From: Nocardia africana NBRC 100379
GTDB lineage: Bacteria > Actinomycetota > Actinomycetes > Mycobacteriales > Mycobacteriaceae
Assembly: GCF_001612635.1 (NCBI RefSeq)
Contig: NZ_BDAV01000006.1
Location: 310,001 to 374,000 of the forward strand
DNA: 64,000 bases
Reading direction: 5' to 3'
Of this stretch, positions 54,803-63,784 are shown in pieces. Within the stretch, counting starts at the first letter, position 1, and every line of letters begins with the position of its first letter. Position numbers and translations under genes: made by a program. Below the pieces are notes generated by a model. It saw only the letters and a list, made by a program, of their open reading frames with translations. It did not search any database and was not told the DNA's origin.

Positions 54803-55247
54803 GCCGCAAGAGCAAGTGGATCTCGATTCGTCCGTGGGTTATGCCCTCAAACAGGCCGCCGCGGCCCTGCGCGGCGCGATGGATGCCGCCCTGCGGCCGT
54901 TGGGCCTGAGCGTGCCGCAATACGCATGCCTCGAACTGCTGGGCCAGCGACCCGGGCTGTCCGCCGCGGAACTGGCTCGCGGCGCGTTCGTCACCCGCCA
55001 GTCCATGCATACGGTGCTGCAAGGACTCGAGGATCGCGGCCTCCTGGCCCGCCCGTCCGCCGCACCACGCGGGCGGGCCTTACCGACTCGGCTCACCGAC
55101 GAGGGCGCCCGCCTGCTCGCACGCGCCAGTCACGTCGTCGCCGAGGTCGAAGGCCGAATGATCGCGGCCCTGCCCGCAGGCAACGCCGAACGCCTGCACC
55201 GAGACCTGACCACGTGCGCGGAAGCTCTCGATCCGACGAAGCACTGA
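54801..55247 (+). CDS. MarR-family transcriptional regulator
   Basis: A 148-residue MarR protein: LGLSVPQYACLELLGQRPGLSAAELARGAFVTRQSMHTVLQGLEDRGLL is the winged helix, and GRALPTRLTDEGARLL the wing. The ATG at 54801 is the third base pair group from the end of the second operator, so there is no room for a ribosome site. Either the message is leaderless or a downstream GTG (about 54816, after a CAAGAG run) is used. Autorepression through the operators is strongly implied. Confidence 0.9.
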   Translation: MPQEQVDLDSSVGYALKQAAAALRGAMDAALRPLGLSVPQYACLELLGQRPGLSAAELARGAFVTRQSMHTVLQGLEDRGLLARPSAAPRGRALPTRLTDEGARLLARASHVVAEVEGRMIAALPAGNAERLHRDLTTCAEALDPTKH

Positions 55248-55287
55248 GCGGATCCTTCGGCCAGGGTCGGCCGGAGCCTCCAGATAC

Positions 55288-55328
55288 ACGAAACCCGGAC
55301 GTACGCACTGCGATACGCCCGGGTTCGT
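55288..55328. terminator. Hairpin between marR and nrdF
   Basis: Arms ACGAAACCCGG (55288-55298) and CCGGGTTCGT (55319-55328) pair with one bulged base, and the interior bases can extend the stem. It is 41 bp past the MarR stop and 17 bp from the convergent nrdF stop. Confidence 0.72.
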
Positions 55329-55344
55329 CACGCGGGAGCGAAAC

Positions 55345-56313
<969 letters not shown>

Positions 56314-56353
56314 TCACTCACCCTTCTGACGTCGCCGGTCATTGTACGCTCGG

Positions 56354-56401
56354 ACACTACTCCTAGTGGGCCTCGGCTCGGCACAGCACAAGGGCTTGTG
56401 T
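56354..56401 (-). promoter_or_regulatory. Tandem NrdR-like boxes upstream of nrdF
   Basis: ACACTACTCCTAGTGG at 56354-56369 and GCACAAGGGCTTGTGT at 56386-56401. Starts are 32 bp apart, three helical turns, the spacing used by NrdR at class I and other reductase promoters. They sit 47-94 bp upstream of the nrdF start. Confidence 0.8.
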
Positions 56402-56571
56402 CTCCCACGTCCTGGGCAAATGCGTTCCGGGGTGGGAAGTTCCACACCGCGGCCGGGTGCGAATGACGAGCGCGCGACGCACAGGCTACTGCCGCCGCCG
56501 CGATCGCAGCAAAGATGCCGAAAGTTTGCCCTCGCGTTCCACCGCCCGGACGTGCCGGTGGCGTGCACTAA

Positions 56572-56629
56572 TCGTGCAAACCTCGTCGGCTTCAGCGGTT
56601 TTCTCGCATTTTCGCGGAGGTTTGCACGA
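56572..56629. repeat. 13-bp perfect inverted repeat with a 32-base centre
   Basis: Arms TCGTGCAAACCTC (56572-56584) and GAGGTTTGCACGA (56617-56629). The centre is T-rich, with weak internal symmetry. It starts 24 bp past the hydrolase stop. It could be a large-loop terminator, a small mobile-element remnant or a structured RNA; the data do not decide. Confidence 0.6.
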
Positions 56630-56653
56630 AAAGTTCGCCCGGACGGGCCGCCC

Positions 56654-57322
56654 TCACTCGCTCAGCAGCAGTTCGGCGACGGCCTCCGGGGCCTCGTGCA
56701 TGGCGTCGTGGCCGGTGGGGAGGTCGTGGACCAGCCACTCGGGGTCGGCTAGCAGGCGGGCGCGCAGGTCGGCGAAGGGCGTGCGGTCCTCCCAGCCCGA
56801 GCAGTAGACGAACTCCCGGCGCGGGACTCGGGCGAACGCGCCGGTGAGCCGGATCGTTTGCATGAAGGACGCGAGGGGGTGGGGACGGCGGCGGGGGTCG
56901 CCGGTGCCCGGCGGGCGGACGGAGTACCCGGTGGTCGCGGCACCAGCGGCGAATACCTGCCGGAAATGGTCGTTCGTTGCCGACCAGCACGATTCGCCGT
57001 CACGGGGGACGTACGCGTCGAGATGCACCAGGCGGGAGATCCGGCCGCCGGCGCGGTCGGCGGCAGCGGCGATCACCATCCCGCCGTAACTGTGCCCGAC
57101 CAGCGTCACACCGGTGAGGTGGGCCCGATCGAGGAATCGCACGACGTCGTCGGCGTGGGTGTCGAGGTCGGCCGTCGCGACCGTCGCGGCGTCGTCGTCC
57201 GGCCGCAGACCGGTCAGGGTCAGGGCGTGGACGGTATGACCGGCACGTTCCAGCAGCGGCACCACCGCCTCGAACGACCAGGAGCCCTTCCAACCGCCGG
57301 GCACCAAAAGGTATGTCCCCAT
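56654..57322 (-). CDS. Alpha/beta hydrolase
   Basis: A 222-residue single-domain alpha/beta hydrolase with the nucleophile elbow GHSYGG (Ser near residue 81), an upstream oxyanion region LLVPGGWKGSW, and a catalytic His in LPTGHDAMHEAPEAVAELL at the C-terminus. Members of this small subgroup act on esters or are salicylate-esterase-like. The ATG at 57322 follows GAAGGAA. It lies downstream of mgtE across 306 bp on the same strand, so a shared transcript is uncertain. Confidence 0.88.
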   Translation of the reverse strand: MGTYLLVPGGWKGSWSFEAVVPLLERAGHTVHALTLTGLRPDDDAATVATADLDTHADDVVRFLDRAHLTGVTLVGHSYGGMVIAAAADRAGGRISRLVHLDAYVPRDGESCWSATNDHFRQVFAAGAATTGYSVRPPGTGDPRRRPHPLASFMQTIRLTGAFARVPRREFVYCSGWEDRTPFADLRARLLADPEWLVHDLPTGHDAMHEAPEAVAELLLSE

Positions 57323-57628
57323 GTGCTTTTCCTTCTCTCCAGCCGCGGCCTCGAGGCACACCGCCTCGATCACTTCGGGTGGAGACAGTCTCACCGGCGG
57401 CGAGTGTGGCCTGCTACCGATGGAAAGCCAGGTGATACCCGATGGCCGCCAAGATCGACCGGGCCGCGAACGGTGCACCGTAAAGCATTGCCGCAGAACC
57501 AGTTTCGCGATGTTTCCGCCGCTCTCCGACATCGCTCGTGCGACCATGCCGACGGCGACGGGTACCCGCCCGCGAGGCATCGTGGACGGCTGCCGGCGAC
57601 AGCGGACTACATGGTCGGCGGTCCCGAT
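57323..57628. other. 306-bp intergenic region between mgtE and the hydrolase
   Basis: Open frames cross it but none has a start site, family similarity or codon pattern that supports coding. It presumably holds the hydrolase promoter and the end of the mgtE transcript; no strong hairpin was found. Confidence 0.4.
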
Positions 57629-59059
57629 TCAGATCCCCAGTACGAGCTTCGCCGTCGTGAAGTAGATGATCAGCCCGGTCGCATCGACCAAGGTTGTCAC
57701 CATGGGCGCGGAGATCACCGCCGGGTCGATGCGCAATTTCTTGGCCAGCAACGGCATCGTGCCGCCGATGGTCGCGGCCCAGCCACAGATGATCACCAGG
57801 GTGATGCCGACGACCAGCGCGATCTGCGCGCCGACGAACGCCGCGCCGATGACCATGCCGACCACCGCCAGCATCGATCCGAGCACCAAACCGACCCGGC
57901 ATTCGCGCCAGATGACCTTCAGCAGATCCGATACCCGCACCTCGCCGACGGCCAATGCCCGCACGCACGAGGTCGCCGCCTGCGCACCGGCATTGCCGCC
58001 CGCGCCGATCAGCAGCGGAATGAACAGCGCCAGATGCGCGGCCTGTGCCAGCGTCGCCTCGAACGCGTCGGTCACCGTGACCGTCAAGGTGGCCGCGACC
58101 AGCAGCAACAGCAACCACATCGCGCGGTAGCGGGCCAACTGGAACACACCGGCGGCCATGTAGTGCCCGGTCCACGGGCTGGCGCCGGCCTGCCGCGCCA
58201 CATCCTCACTGTCGGCGGCCTCGATGACCTCCACCGCGTCGTCGATGGTCAGCAGCCCGACCAGCCGATCCTCACTGTCGACGACCGGAAGGTTGATCAG
58301 GTTGGTCTCACGCATGAGCCGCGCGGCCTTCTCCGCGGCGTCGGTCGCGCGGGCGAAAACCGGTGCGGTGACGACGAGTTCGGTCAGCATCGTCTCCGGA
58401 TCGCTGAGAACCAGTTCACGCATCTCGACCACGCCGGTGAGCCGGCGACCGCCGTCCACCACGGGCAACGTGTACACGGTCTCCGCGTGCGCGCCCTTGG
58501 CGCGAACCACCCGCAGCGCCTGCCCGACGGTCAGATCACGATGCAGCGCAACGACTTCCGGGGTCATGTAGCGACCGGCCGAACCCTCGGGATAGCCGAG
58601 CAGCGCCGCGGTCATCCGCCGTTCGCGCGGGCTCAGCCCGGCCAGCACCTTCTTGGCGACCGTGGCGGGGGCCTCGCGCAGCATCCGGGCGCGGTCGTCG
58701 GGGTCCATCCCTTCCACCAGGTCCCGGAAGCTCTGATCCCGCATGCCGGACAGGATCTGCTGCTGGTCCACCGGCTCGAGCTCCTCGAACACCGCCAGCG
58801 CCCGGTCCTTGTCCAGCAGCCGGAACGCGATGCCGGCGTGCACGGCGTCCATGCGGGCGAGTTCGTCGGCGATCCGGTGCGGTGCGTGGTCGTCCAGCCA
58901 GGTCAGCGCGGCGTCGACGCGGCGGTCGTCGATGAGGTCGCGGAGCGAGACGTGGTCCGAATGCTGTTCGGCGCCGGCGGTTTCGGCGGCACACGTTTCG
59001 GTGGCCGGGCGGCCGTCATCCGGGCGTGCGGGCGCGGCAAAGAACAGATCGGTCGACAT
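57629..59059 (-). CDS. mgtE: Magnesium transporter MgtE
   Basis: A 476-residue MgtE channel. A helical N domain (about 30-145, with LDKDRALAVFEELEPVDQQQ and MDPDDRARML) and two CBS domains (about 150-275; LPVVDGGRRLTGVVEMREL and LPVVDSEDRLVGLLTIDDA) sense cytosolic Mg. Five C-terminal membrane helices include the pore motif LIGAGGNAGAQ. The ATG at 59059 follows GAGG. I looked for an M-box riboswitch in the leader and did not find one. Confidence 0.95.
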   Translation of the reverse strand: MSTDLFFAAPARPDDGRPATETCAAETAGAEQHSDHVSLRDLIDDRRVDAALTWLDDHAPHRIADELARMDAVHAGIAFRLLDKDRALAVFEELEPVDQQQILSGMRDQSFRDLVEGMDPDDRARMLREAPATVAKKVLAGLSPRERRMTAALLGYPEGSAGRYMTPEVVALHRDLTVGQALRVVRAKGAHAETVYTLPVVDGGRRLTGVVEMRELVLSDPETMLTELVVTAPVFARATDAAEKAARLMRETNLINLPVVDSEDRLVGLLTIDDAVEVIEAADSEDVARQAGASPWTGHYMAAGVFQLARYRAMWLLLLLVAATLTVTVTDAFEATLAQAAHLALFIPLLIGAGGNAGAQAATSCVRALAVGEVRVSDLLKVIWRECRVGLVLGSMLAVVGMVIGAAFVGAQIALVVGITLVIICGWAATIGGTMPLLAKKLRIDPAVISAPMVTTLVDATGLIIYFTTAKLVLGI

Positions 59060-59414
59060 GACAGAACCTCGGCATACTGCGAGTGGGTACGGGATCACGG
59101 ATCACACCGCGAGGCACCGACCTCGCTACCGAAAGCTCTACCGGCAGAACAGGAGGACGGTGCCGCGCGGCCTTCGACTCGGGGGTTCGCTACGCACAGC
59201 CACCCACCTCCTCATTGCCAGCACTCCACCGTCAGAGAATTTCGGATGCCATCCCGGCATCCCGATGACCCGCACCGTCGCCTGGCCACCGCCCGGGCGC
59301 ACAGCGCCCGCATGCAGGTTACACCTCCGATTGCCGCCGCGCCGAACCACGACACTCGGCACGCGCCGTCGGACGGGCGCCCCGGCCGGAACCGGGACGC
59401 CCGTTGGGCAACCG
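59060..59414. other. 355-bp intergenic region between nrdE and mgtE
   Basis: Three GC-rich hairpins lie in it: a strong one right after nrdE (59373-59404), CGGGCGC-ACA-GCGCCCG (59294-59310), and GGATGCC-N5-GGCATCC (59244-59262). They probably end the nrdHIE transcript. The 180 bp nearest mgtE should hold its promoter; a small open frame there (59138-59362) looks non-coding. Confidence 0.5.
59373..59404 (-). terminator. Terminator of the nrdHIE operon
   Basis: ACGGGCG (59373-59379) pairs with CGCCCGT (59398-59404), and inside it CCCGG pairs with CCGGG around a six-base loop, with single-base mismatches between the stems. It begins 10 bp past the nrdE stop codon. Confidence 0.78.
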
Positions 59415-61598
59415 TCACAACATGCAGCTGACGCAGCCCTCCACCTCGGTGCCCTCCAACGCCATTTGGCGGATGCGGATGTAGTAGAGGGTCTTGATTC
59501 CCTTGCGCCAGGCGTAGATCTGGGCCTTGTTGACGTCGCGGGTGGTGGCGCTGTCCTTGAAGAACAGGGTCAGCGACAGGCCCTGGTCCACGTGCTGGGT
59601 GGCCGCTGCGTAGGTGTCGATGATCTTCTCGTAGCCGATGTCGTAGGCGTCGGCGAAGTAGTCGAGATTGTCGTTGGTCAGGTAGGGGGCCGGGTAGTAG
59701 ACGCGGCCGATCTTGCCTTCCTTGCGGATCTCGATCTTCGACGCCACCGGGTGAATCGAGCTGGTGGAGTGGTTGATGTAGGAGATCGATCCGGTCGGTG
59801 GCACCGCCTGCAGATTCTGGTTGTAGATGCCGTGCTCCATGACCGAGGCCTTCAGCTCGCGCCAGTCCTCCTGGGTCGGGATGTGCACGCCCGCTTCGGC
59901 GAAGATATCCCGCACGCGGTCGGTCTTCGGCTCCCATACCTGTTCGGTGTACTTGTCGAAGTATTCGCCGCTGGCGTACTTGGACTCCGGGAAGCCGCCG
60001 AAGGCCTTGCCGCGCTCGATGGCGAGCTTGTTGGAGGCCCGCACCGCGTGGTAGGCGACGGTATAGAAGTAGATGTTGGTGAAGTCCACACCTTCTTCGG
60101 ACCCGTAGTGGACCCGCTCGCGCGCCAGATACCCGTGCAGGTTCATCTGGCCCAGGCCGATCGCGTGGGATTCGTTGTTGCCCTGTTCGATCGAGGGCAC
60201 CGAGTAGATGTGGGTCTGATCCGAGACCGCGGTGAGCGCCCGGATCGCGACCTCGATGGTCTTCCCGAAATCCGGTGAGTCCATGGCCTTGGCGATGTTG
60301 AGCGAGCCCAGGTTGCAGGAGATGTCCTTGCCGACCTTCGCGTAGGACAGGTCGTCGTTGAACACCGACGGGGTGGAGACCTGCAGGATCTCCGAGCACA
60401 GGTTGGAGTGGGTGATCTTGCCCTTGATCGGGTTGGCCCGGTTCACCGTGTCCTCGAACATGATGTAGGGGTAACCGGATTCGAACTGCAGCTCGGCGAT
60501 GGTCTGGAAGAACTCGCGCGCGTTGATCTTCGACTTGCGAATGCGCTTGTCGTCGACCATCTCGTAGTACTTCTCGGTGACGTTGATGTCGGCGAACGGC
60601 AGGCCGTAGATCCGCTCGACGTCATAGGGCGAGAACAGGTACATGTCCTCGTTCTTCTTCGCCAGTTCGAAGGTGATGTCGGGGATCACCACGCCCAGCG
60701 AGAGCGTCTTGATACGGATCTTCTCGTCCGCGTTCTCCCGCTTGGTGTCGAGGAAGCGGTAGATGTCGGGATGGTGCGCGTGCAGGTACACCGCGCCCGC
60801 GCCCTGACGCGCGCCGAGCTGATTGGCGTAGGAGAAGGAGTCCTCGAGCAGCTTCATGATGGGGATGACGCCGGAGGACTGGTTCTCGATCTTCTTGATC
60901 GGCGCGCCGTGCTCGCGAATGTTGCTGAGCAGCAGCGCGACTCCGCCGCCACGCTTGGACAGCTGCAGTGCCGAGTTGATGGAGCGCCCGATCGACTCCA
61001 TGTTGTCCTCGATGCGCAGCAGGAAGCAGGAGACCGGTTCGCCGCGCTGCTTCTTGCCCGAGTTCAGGAAGGTCGGGGTGGCCGGCTGGAAGCGGCCGTC
61101 GATGATCTCCTCGACCAGCTGCTGGGCCAGGATCTCGTCCCCGGCGGCCAGGGTCAGCGCGACCATGCAGACCCGGTCCTCGAAGCGCTCCAGATAGCGC
61201 TTCCCGTCGAAGGTCTTGAGCGTGTAGGACGTGTAGTACTTGAAGGCGCCGAGGAAGGTGGGGAACCGGAACTTCTTGGCGTAGGCCTGCTGGAACAGCT
61301 TCTTGACGAACGCGCGGCTGTACTGGTCGAGAACCTCGGGCTCGTAATAGTTCTCCTCCACGAGGTAGTCGAGCTTCTCGTCGAGGTTGTGGAAGAAGAC
61401 GGTGTTCTGGTTGACATGCTGCAGGAAGTACTGCCGGGCGGCGGCGACATCCTTGTCGAACTGGATCTCACCGTTGGGTCCGTACAGATTCAGCATCGCG
61501 TTGAGCGCGTGGTAGTCCAGGCCCTCGGTCGAGGTCTCGGTGCTGACCGGGCGCTCTAGGCGGGCCGTCTTTCCGGCCGGTGCTGTTGTCGTTGCCAA
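59415..61598 (-). CDS. nrdE: Class Ib ribonucleotide reductase alpha subunit NrdE
   Basis: A 727-residue catalytic subunit. Near the middle, [19 protein letters not shown] and [22 protein letters not shown] carry the first active-site cysteine. [12 protein letters not shown] and [12 protein letters not shown] hold the radical and second redox cysteines. The YYIRIRQM tyrosines are near the end and the C-terminal redox pair is CVSCML. No ATP-cone precedes the domain, as expected for NrdE. The start is a TTG at 61598, overlapping nrdI by 43 bases; it gives a length matching mycobacterial NrdE and no ATG/GTG is better. Coupled to nrdI. Confidence 0.95.
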   Translation of the reverse strand: MATTTAPAGKTARLERPVSTETSTEGLDYHALNAMLNLYGPNGEIQFDKDVAAARQYFLQHVNQNTVFFHNLDEKLDYLVEENYYEPEVLDQYSRAFVKKLFQQAYAKKFRFPTFLGAFKYYTSYTLKTFDGKRYLERFEDRVCMVALTLAAGDEILAQQLVEEIIDGRFQPATPTFLNSGKKQRGEPVSCFLLRIEDNMESIGRSINSALQLSKRGGGVALLLSNIREHGAPIKKIENQSSGVIPIMKLLEDSFSYANQLGARQGAGAVYLHAHHPDIYRFLDTKRENADEKIRIKTLSLGVVIPDITFELAKKNEDMYLFSPYDVERIYGLPFADINVTEKYYEMVDDKRIRKSKINAREFFQTIAELQFESGYPYIMFEDTVNRANPIKGKITHSNLCSEILQVSTPSVFNDDLSYAKVGKDISCNLGSLNIAKAMDSPDFGKTIEVAIRALTAVSDQTHIYSVPSIEQGNNESHAIGLGQMNLHGYLARERVHYGSEEGVDFTNIYFYTVAYHAVRASNKLAIERGKAFGGFPESKYASGEYFDKYTEQVWEPKTDRVRDIFAEAGVHIPTQEDWRELKASVMEHGIYNQNLQAVPPTGSISYINHSTSSIHPVASKIEIRKEGKIGRVYYPAPYLTNDNLDYFADAYDIGYEKIIDTYAAATQHVDQGLSLTLFFKDSATTRDVNKAQIYAWRKGIKTLYYIRIRQMALEGTEVEGCVSCML

Positions 61599-62059
61599 AA
61601 CAATCCCAATCCCTCTCGGACGCGCTCGACGTCCTCGGCGGTTCCCATCAGTTCGAAGCGATACAGGTACGGCACCCCGCATTTGCGCGAGATGACCTCT
61701 CCCGCATAGCAATACGTATCGCCGAAGTTCGTGTTGCCGGCCGCGATCACCCCGCGCAACAGCGCACGATTATGCGGATCGTTGAGAAATTTCGCCACCT
61801 GCCTGGGGACGAACTCCTTGTCCGAACGACCGGCTGCCCCCTCGCCGCGCTGCGCGTCGAACACGTGCCGGCCGCCACCGTAGGTGGGGCAGATCAGCAC
61901 ATAGGGCGTGTCGACGCGCAGCGAATCGGCGGTGTGGAGCGGAATGCGAACGGCCGGCAAACCCAGCCGTTCGACGAAGCGGTGCGTGTTCTCCGACGCG
62001 CTCGAGAAGTAGACCAGAGCGGGCGTCGATTGGGCTCCTTCCCCGGACAACCCAGCCAT
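61556..62059 (-). CDS. nrdI: NrdI flavodoxin-like activase
   Basis: A 167-residue NrdI, an FMN flavodoxin that supplies oxidant for assembling the Mn-tyrosyl radical of NrdF. The FMN loop is [17 protein letters not shown], with CPTYGGG and [15 protein letters not shown] forming further contacts. The ATG at 62059 follows GGGGGAG. It lies between nrdH (48-bp gap) and nrdE (43-bp overlap). Confidence 0.96.
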   Translation of the reverse strand: MAGLSGEGAQSTPALVYFSSASENTHRFVERLGLPAVRIPLHTADSLRVDTPYVLICPTYGGGRHVFDAQRGEGAAGRSDKEFVPRQVAKFLNDPHNRALLRGVIAAGNTNFGDTYCYAGEVISRKCGVPYLYRFELMGTAEDVERVREGLGLFWQRQQHRPERRPA

Positions 62060-62107
62060 CCCACTCCCCCTTACTCTGCTCGTCGGACGAACGGTGACCG
62101 GAGCGGA

Positions 62108-62341
62108 TCAGGCCGCGGCGGTCACCAGGGACTTGATGCGGTCCGGACGGAAACCGGACCAGTGCTCGTCGCCGGCGACGACGACGGGGGCCTGCAGATA
62201 TCCCAGCGCCATCACGTAGTCGCGGGCCTCGGGGTTCTCGGAGATATCGACGACCTCGTACTCCACACCGGCCTTGTCGAGCGCGCGGTAGGTGGCGTTG
62301 CACTGGACACAAGCGGGCTTGGTGTAGACCGTGATACTCAT
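62108..62341 (-). CDS. nrdH: NrdH glutaredoxin-like protein
   Basis: A 77-residue thioredoxin-fold electron donor for class Ib reductase. The active site is CVQC in KPACVQCNATYRALD, followed by YEVVDISENPEARDYV, LGYLQAPVVV and GDEHWSGFRPDRI, all characteristic of NrdH. First gene of nrdHIE. Two NrdR-like boxes lie 180-227 bp upstream. Confidence 0.97.
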   Translation of the reverse strand: MSITVYTKPACVQCNATYRALDKAGVEYEVVDISENPEARDYVMALGYLQAPVVVAGDEHWSGFRPDRIKSLVTAAA

Positions 62342-62520
62342 GGGTGACCCTCTCTCCTTGCCTTATCCGATGCAGCCTTGAATCGGTACGCCCTCTGCTG
62401 TGAGCATCCGTACTGAGCACGATCCATCTGGTACTGCGCAAACCCCTGGAAGTAGGGGCACCACCGGCAATCACGCTGCGGCGATCGGCTCGGAATTCGT
62501 CTCCCCTTCCAGTGCCGTAG

Positions 62521-62568
62521 ACACTACACCTAGTGGCCGACAGATTCATACAACACGACATGTTGCGA
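62521..62568 (-). promoter_or_regulatory. Tandem NrdR-like boxes upstream of nrdHIE
   Basis: ACACTACACCTAGTGG (62521-62536) and ACACGACATGTTGCGA (62553-62568), starts 32 bp apart. The first box is almost identical to the first box of nrdF (two differences in 16), which strongly suggests a common regulator. The second is more degenerate. Confidence 0.8.
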
Positions 62569-62745
62569 ACCACAAAGATGAAATTCGACGGCCGTAAGTA
62601 CCAGGACAGTCGATTCGCAACCCGACACGACAGTGGCGCAGATCACGATTTCATGTCGCAGCTCTCTCCCAGCAAACCCAATGTCACCTCTGGTCACATC
62701 GGTCACGCCAACCTCAGCAGGCCCGTATCGGCACACTCGGAACGC

Positions 62746-62788
62746 CCGAATGCCGCGCCCGTTCCCAGGGAACGAACGCGGCATTCGG
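62746..62788 (-). terminator. Terminator after rpmJ
   Basis: CCGAATGCCGCG (62746-62757) pairs with CGCGGCATTCGG (62777-62788), with GTTCC/GGAAC inside. A very strong 43-base hairpin, 34 bp past the rpmJ stop. Confidence 0.82.
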
Positions 62789-62821
62789 TCGCTTACTCCG
62801 GCGTGTCGCAGCCGGACCGGA

Positions 62822-62944
62822 TCAGCCCTGGCGAGCCTTGAACCGCGGCTCCTTCTTGTTGATCACATAGGTCTTGCCACGGCGTCGCACCACCTGAGCG
62901 CCCGGCTTGTCCTTCAGCGAACGCAGCGAGTTCCGCACCTTCAT
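62822..62944 (-). CDS. rpmJ: 50S ribosomal protein L36, cysteine-free (zinc-independent) form
   Basis: A 40-residue L36 that begins [17 protein letters not shown] and ends [10 protein letters not shown], fitting the C-minus paralogue: the zinc-binding Cys/His residues of ordinary L36 are absent. Such versions replace the zinc-containing protein when zinc is scarce and release zinc for other use. The ATG at 62944 follows AGGAGG. A Zur-box-like site lies 11 bp upstream of the start. It is not part of a ribosomal operon here. Confidence 0.93.
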   Translation of the reverse strand: MKVRNSLRSLKDKPGAQVVRRRGKTYVINKKEPRFKARQG

Positions 62945-62954
62945 GACAGCCTCC

Positions 62955-62974
62955 TATTGGAAATGGTTTTCATA
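62955..62974 (-). promoter_or_regulatory. Zur-box-like palindrome upstream of rpmJ
   Basis: Minus strand reads TATGAAAACCATTTCCAATA: half-sites TGAAAA and TTTCCA with the spacing of actinobacterial Zur boxes, one half-site position off. It lies just above the ribosome site, so Zur would repress the gene when zinc is plentiful. Confidence 0.65.
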
Positions 62975-63057
62975 TCCTATAGAGGTGTGCGGCGAGAGCG
63001 TTAGGACGCCCGTCACGTCACCCTTCATCGGCCGGCGACTGCCCGCCCCAACGCCGT

Positions 63058-63089
63058 CGAGGGGCCGCACCATCGGGTGCGACCCCTCG
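63058..63089. terminator. Terminator after the FMN reductase gene
   Basis: CGAGGGG, one mismatch, CGCACC, three-base loop, GGGTGCG, one mismatch, CCCCTCG. A strong GC-rich hairpin 31 bp past the stop of the reductase gene, which reads leftward into it. Confidence 0.8.
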
Positions 63090-63120
63090 GAACGGCTCGA
63101 AGCCGGTTACCGTCTCACGC

Positions 63121-63684
63121 TCAGGCGTTGACCGATTCCCGCGCGGCGACCAGTTCGGTGACCGCGGCGGCGAGCTGGGTCAGAGCCTCGGCGTCGTCGC
63201 GCGGATGCGCCTCGCCGAAGCGCTGGCCGATGGTGCCGAAGTGCAGGTGCGCGCTCTCGACGACGGTGCCGCCGGCCACGCCGACCGCCTTCACCGTGTC
63301 ACCGTGCGCCCACTTCGCGGCGTTCTGGCTGATCGAGGCGCTGACCACGGCGACGGGCTTGCCCTTGATCGAACCGGCGCCGTAGGGCCGCGAGGCCCAG
63401 TCGATCGCGTTCTTCAGCACGGCCGGGATGGTGCCGTTGTATTCGGGAACGAACAGCACCAGAGCGTCGACGGCGGCGACGGCGTCACGCAGCGCCTGCG
63501 CCGGCGCGGGCACCTGACCCGGCACATCGATGTCCTCGTTGTAGAAAGGAATATCTCCGAGACCGTCGTAGATATCGACCTCGACACCTTCCGGTGCGGT
63601 CTGGGCGGCAGCCTCGGCCAGCTGCCGGTTGATCGAACCGGCACGCAAGCTGCCGACGAGAGCCAGGATGCGAGTCTGTGACAT
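63121..63684 (-). CDS. NADPH-dependent FMN reductase (Rv3054c-like)
   Basis: A 187-residue flavodoxin-like FMN reductase: LVGSLRAGSINRQLAE is the FMN-phosphate loop, FVPEYNGTIPAVLKNAIDWASRPYG the isoalloxazine loop, and AVVSASISQNAAKWA the third contact. It would reduce FMN, quinones or azo dyes. The ATG at 63684 follows AAGGAG; a GTG two codons earlier is less likely. By order it matches Rv3054c and is divergent from a TetR gene, which probably controls it. Confidence 0.92.
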   Translation of the reverse strand: MSQTRILALVGSLRAGSINRQLAEAAAQTAPEGVEVDIYDGLGDIPFYNEDIDVPGQVPAPAQALRDAVAAVDALVLFVPEYNGTIPAVLKNAIDWASRPYGAGSIKGKPVAVVSASISQNAAKWAHGDTVKAVGVAGGTVVESAHLHFGTIGQRFGEAHPRDDAEALTQLAAAVTELVAARESVNA

Positions 63685-63784
63685 GATCACTCCTTGTGCG
63701 GTGGGGCGGCGGTGGCTTCCGCTGTCACGACACGATAACCGGACTACGGTCCGCTTTCATTCCCGGGTCATGGGGTAACGAACT

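Larger units (their letters stand above)
62342..62821. other. 480-bp intergenic region upstream of nrdH, downstream of rpmJ
   Basis: No supported gene. It holds two NrdR-like boxes (62521-62568), a long leader of about 180 bp before nrdH, and a strong terminator for rpmJ (62746-62788). Open frames on both strands that run through the terminator are not credible. Confidence 0.6.

Noticed and set aside
57321..57665. Plus-strand ORF in the mgtE-hydrolase gap
   Set aside because: Begins inside the hydrolase start region and ends in mgtE antisense; composition is not protein-like.
59060..59335. M-box magnesium riboswitch in the mgtE leader
   Set aside because: The conserved GGTGAGGCTCC-type core and the tertiary-contact loops were not found on the minus strand.
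59138..59362. Small minus-strand ORF between nrdE and mgtE
   Set aside because: Passes through two hairpins, no ribosome site, no recognisable family.
62530..62841. Open frames on both strands between nrdH and rpmJ
   Set aside because: They run through the NrdR boxes or the rpmJ terminator and have no ribosome site or family similarity.
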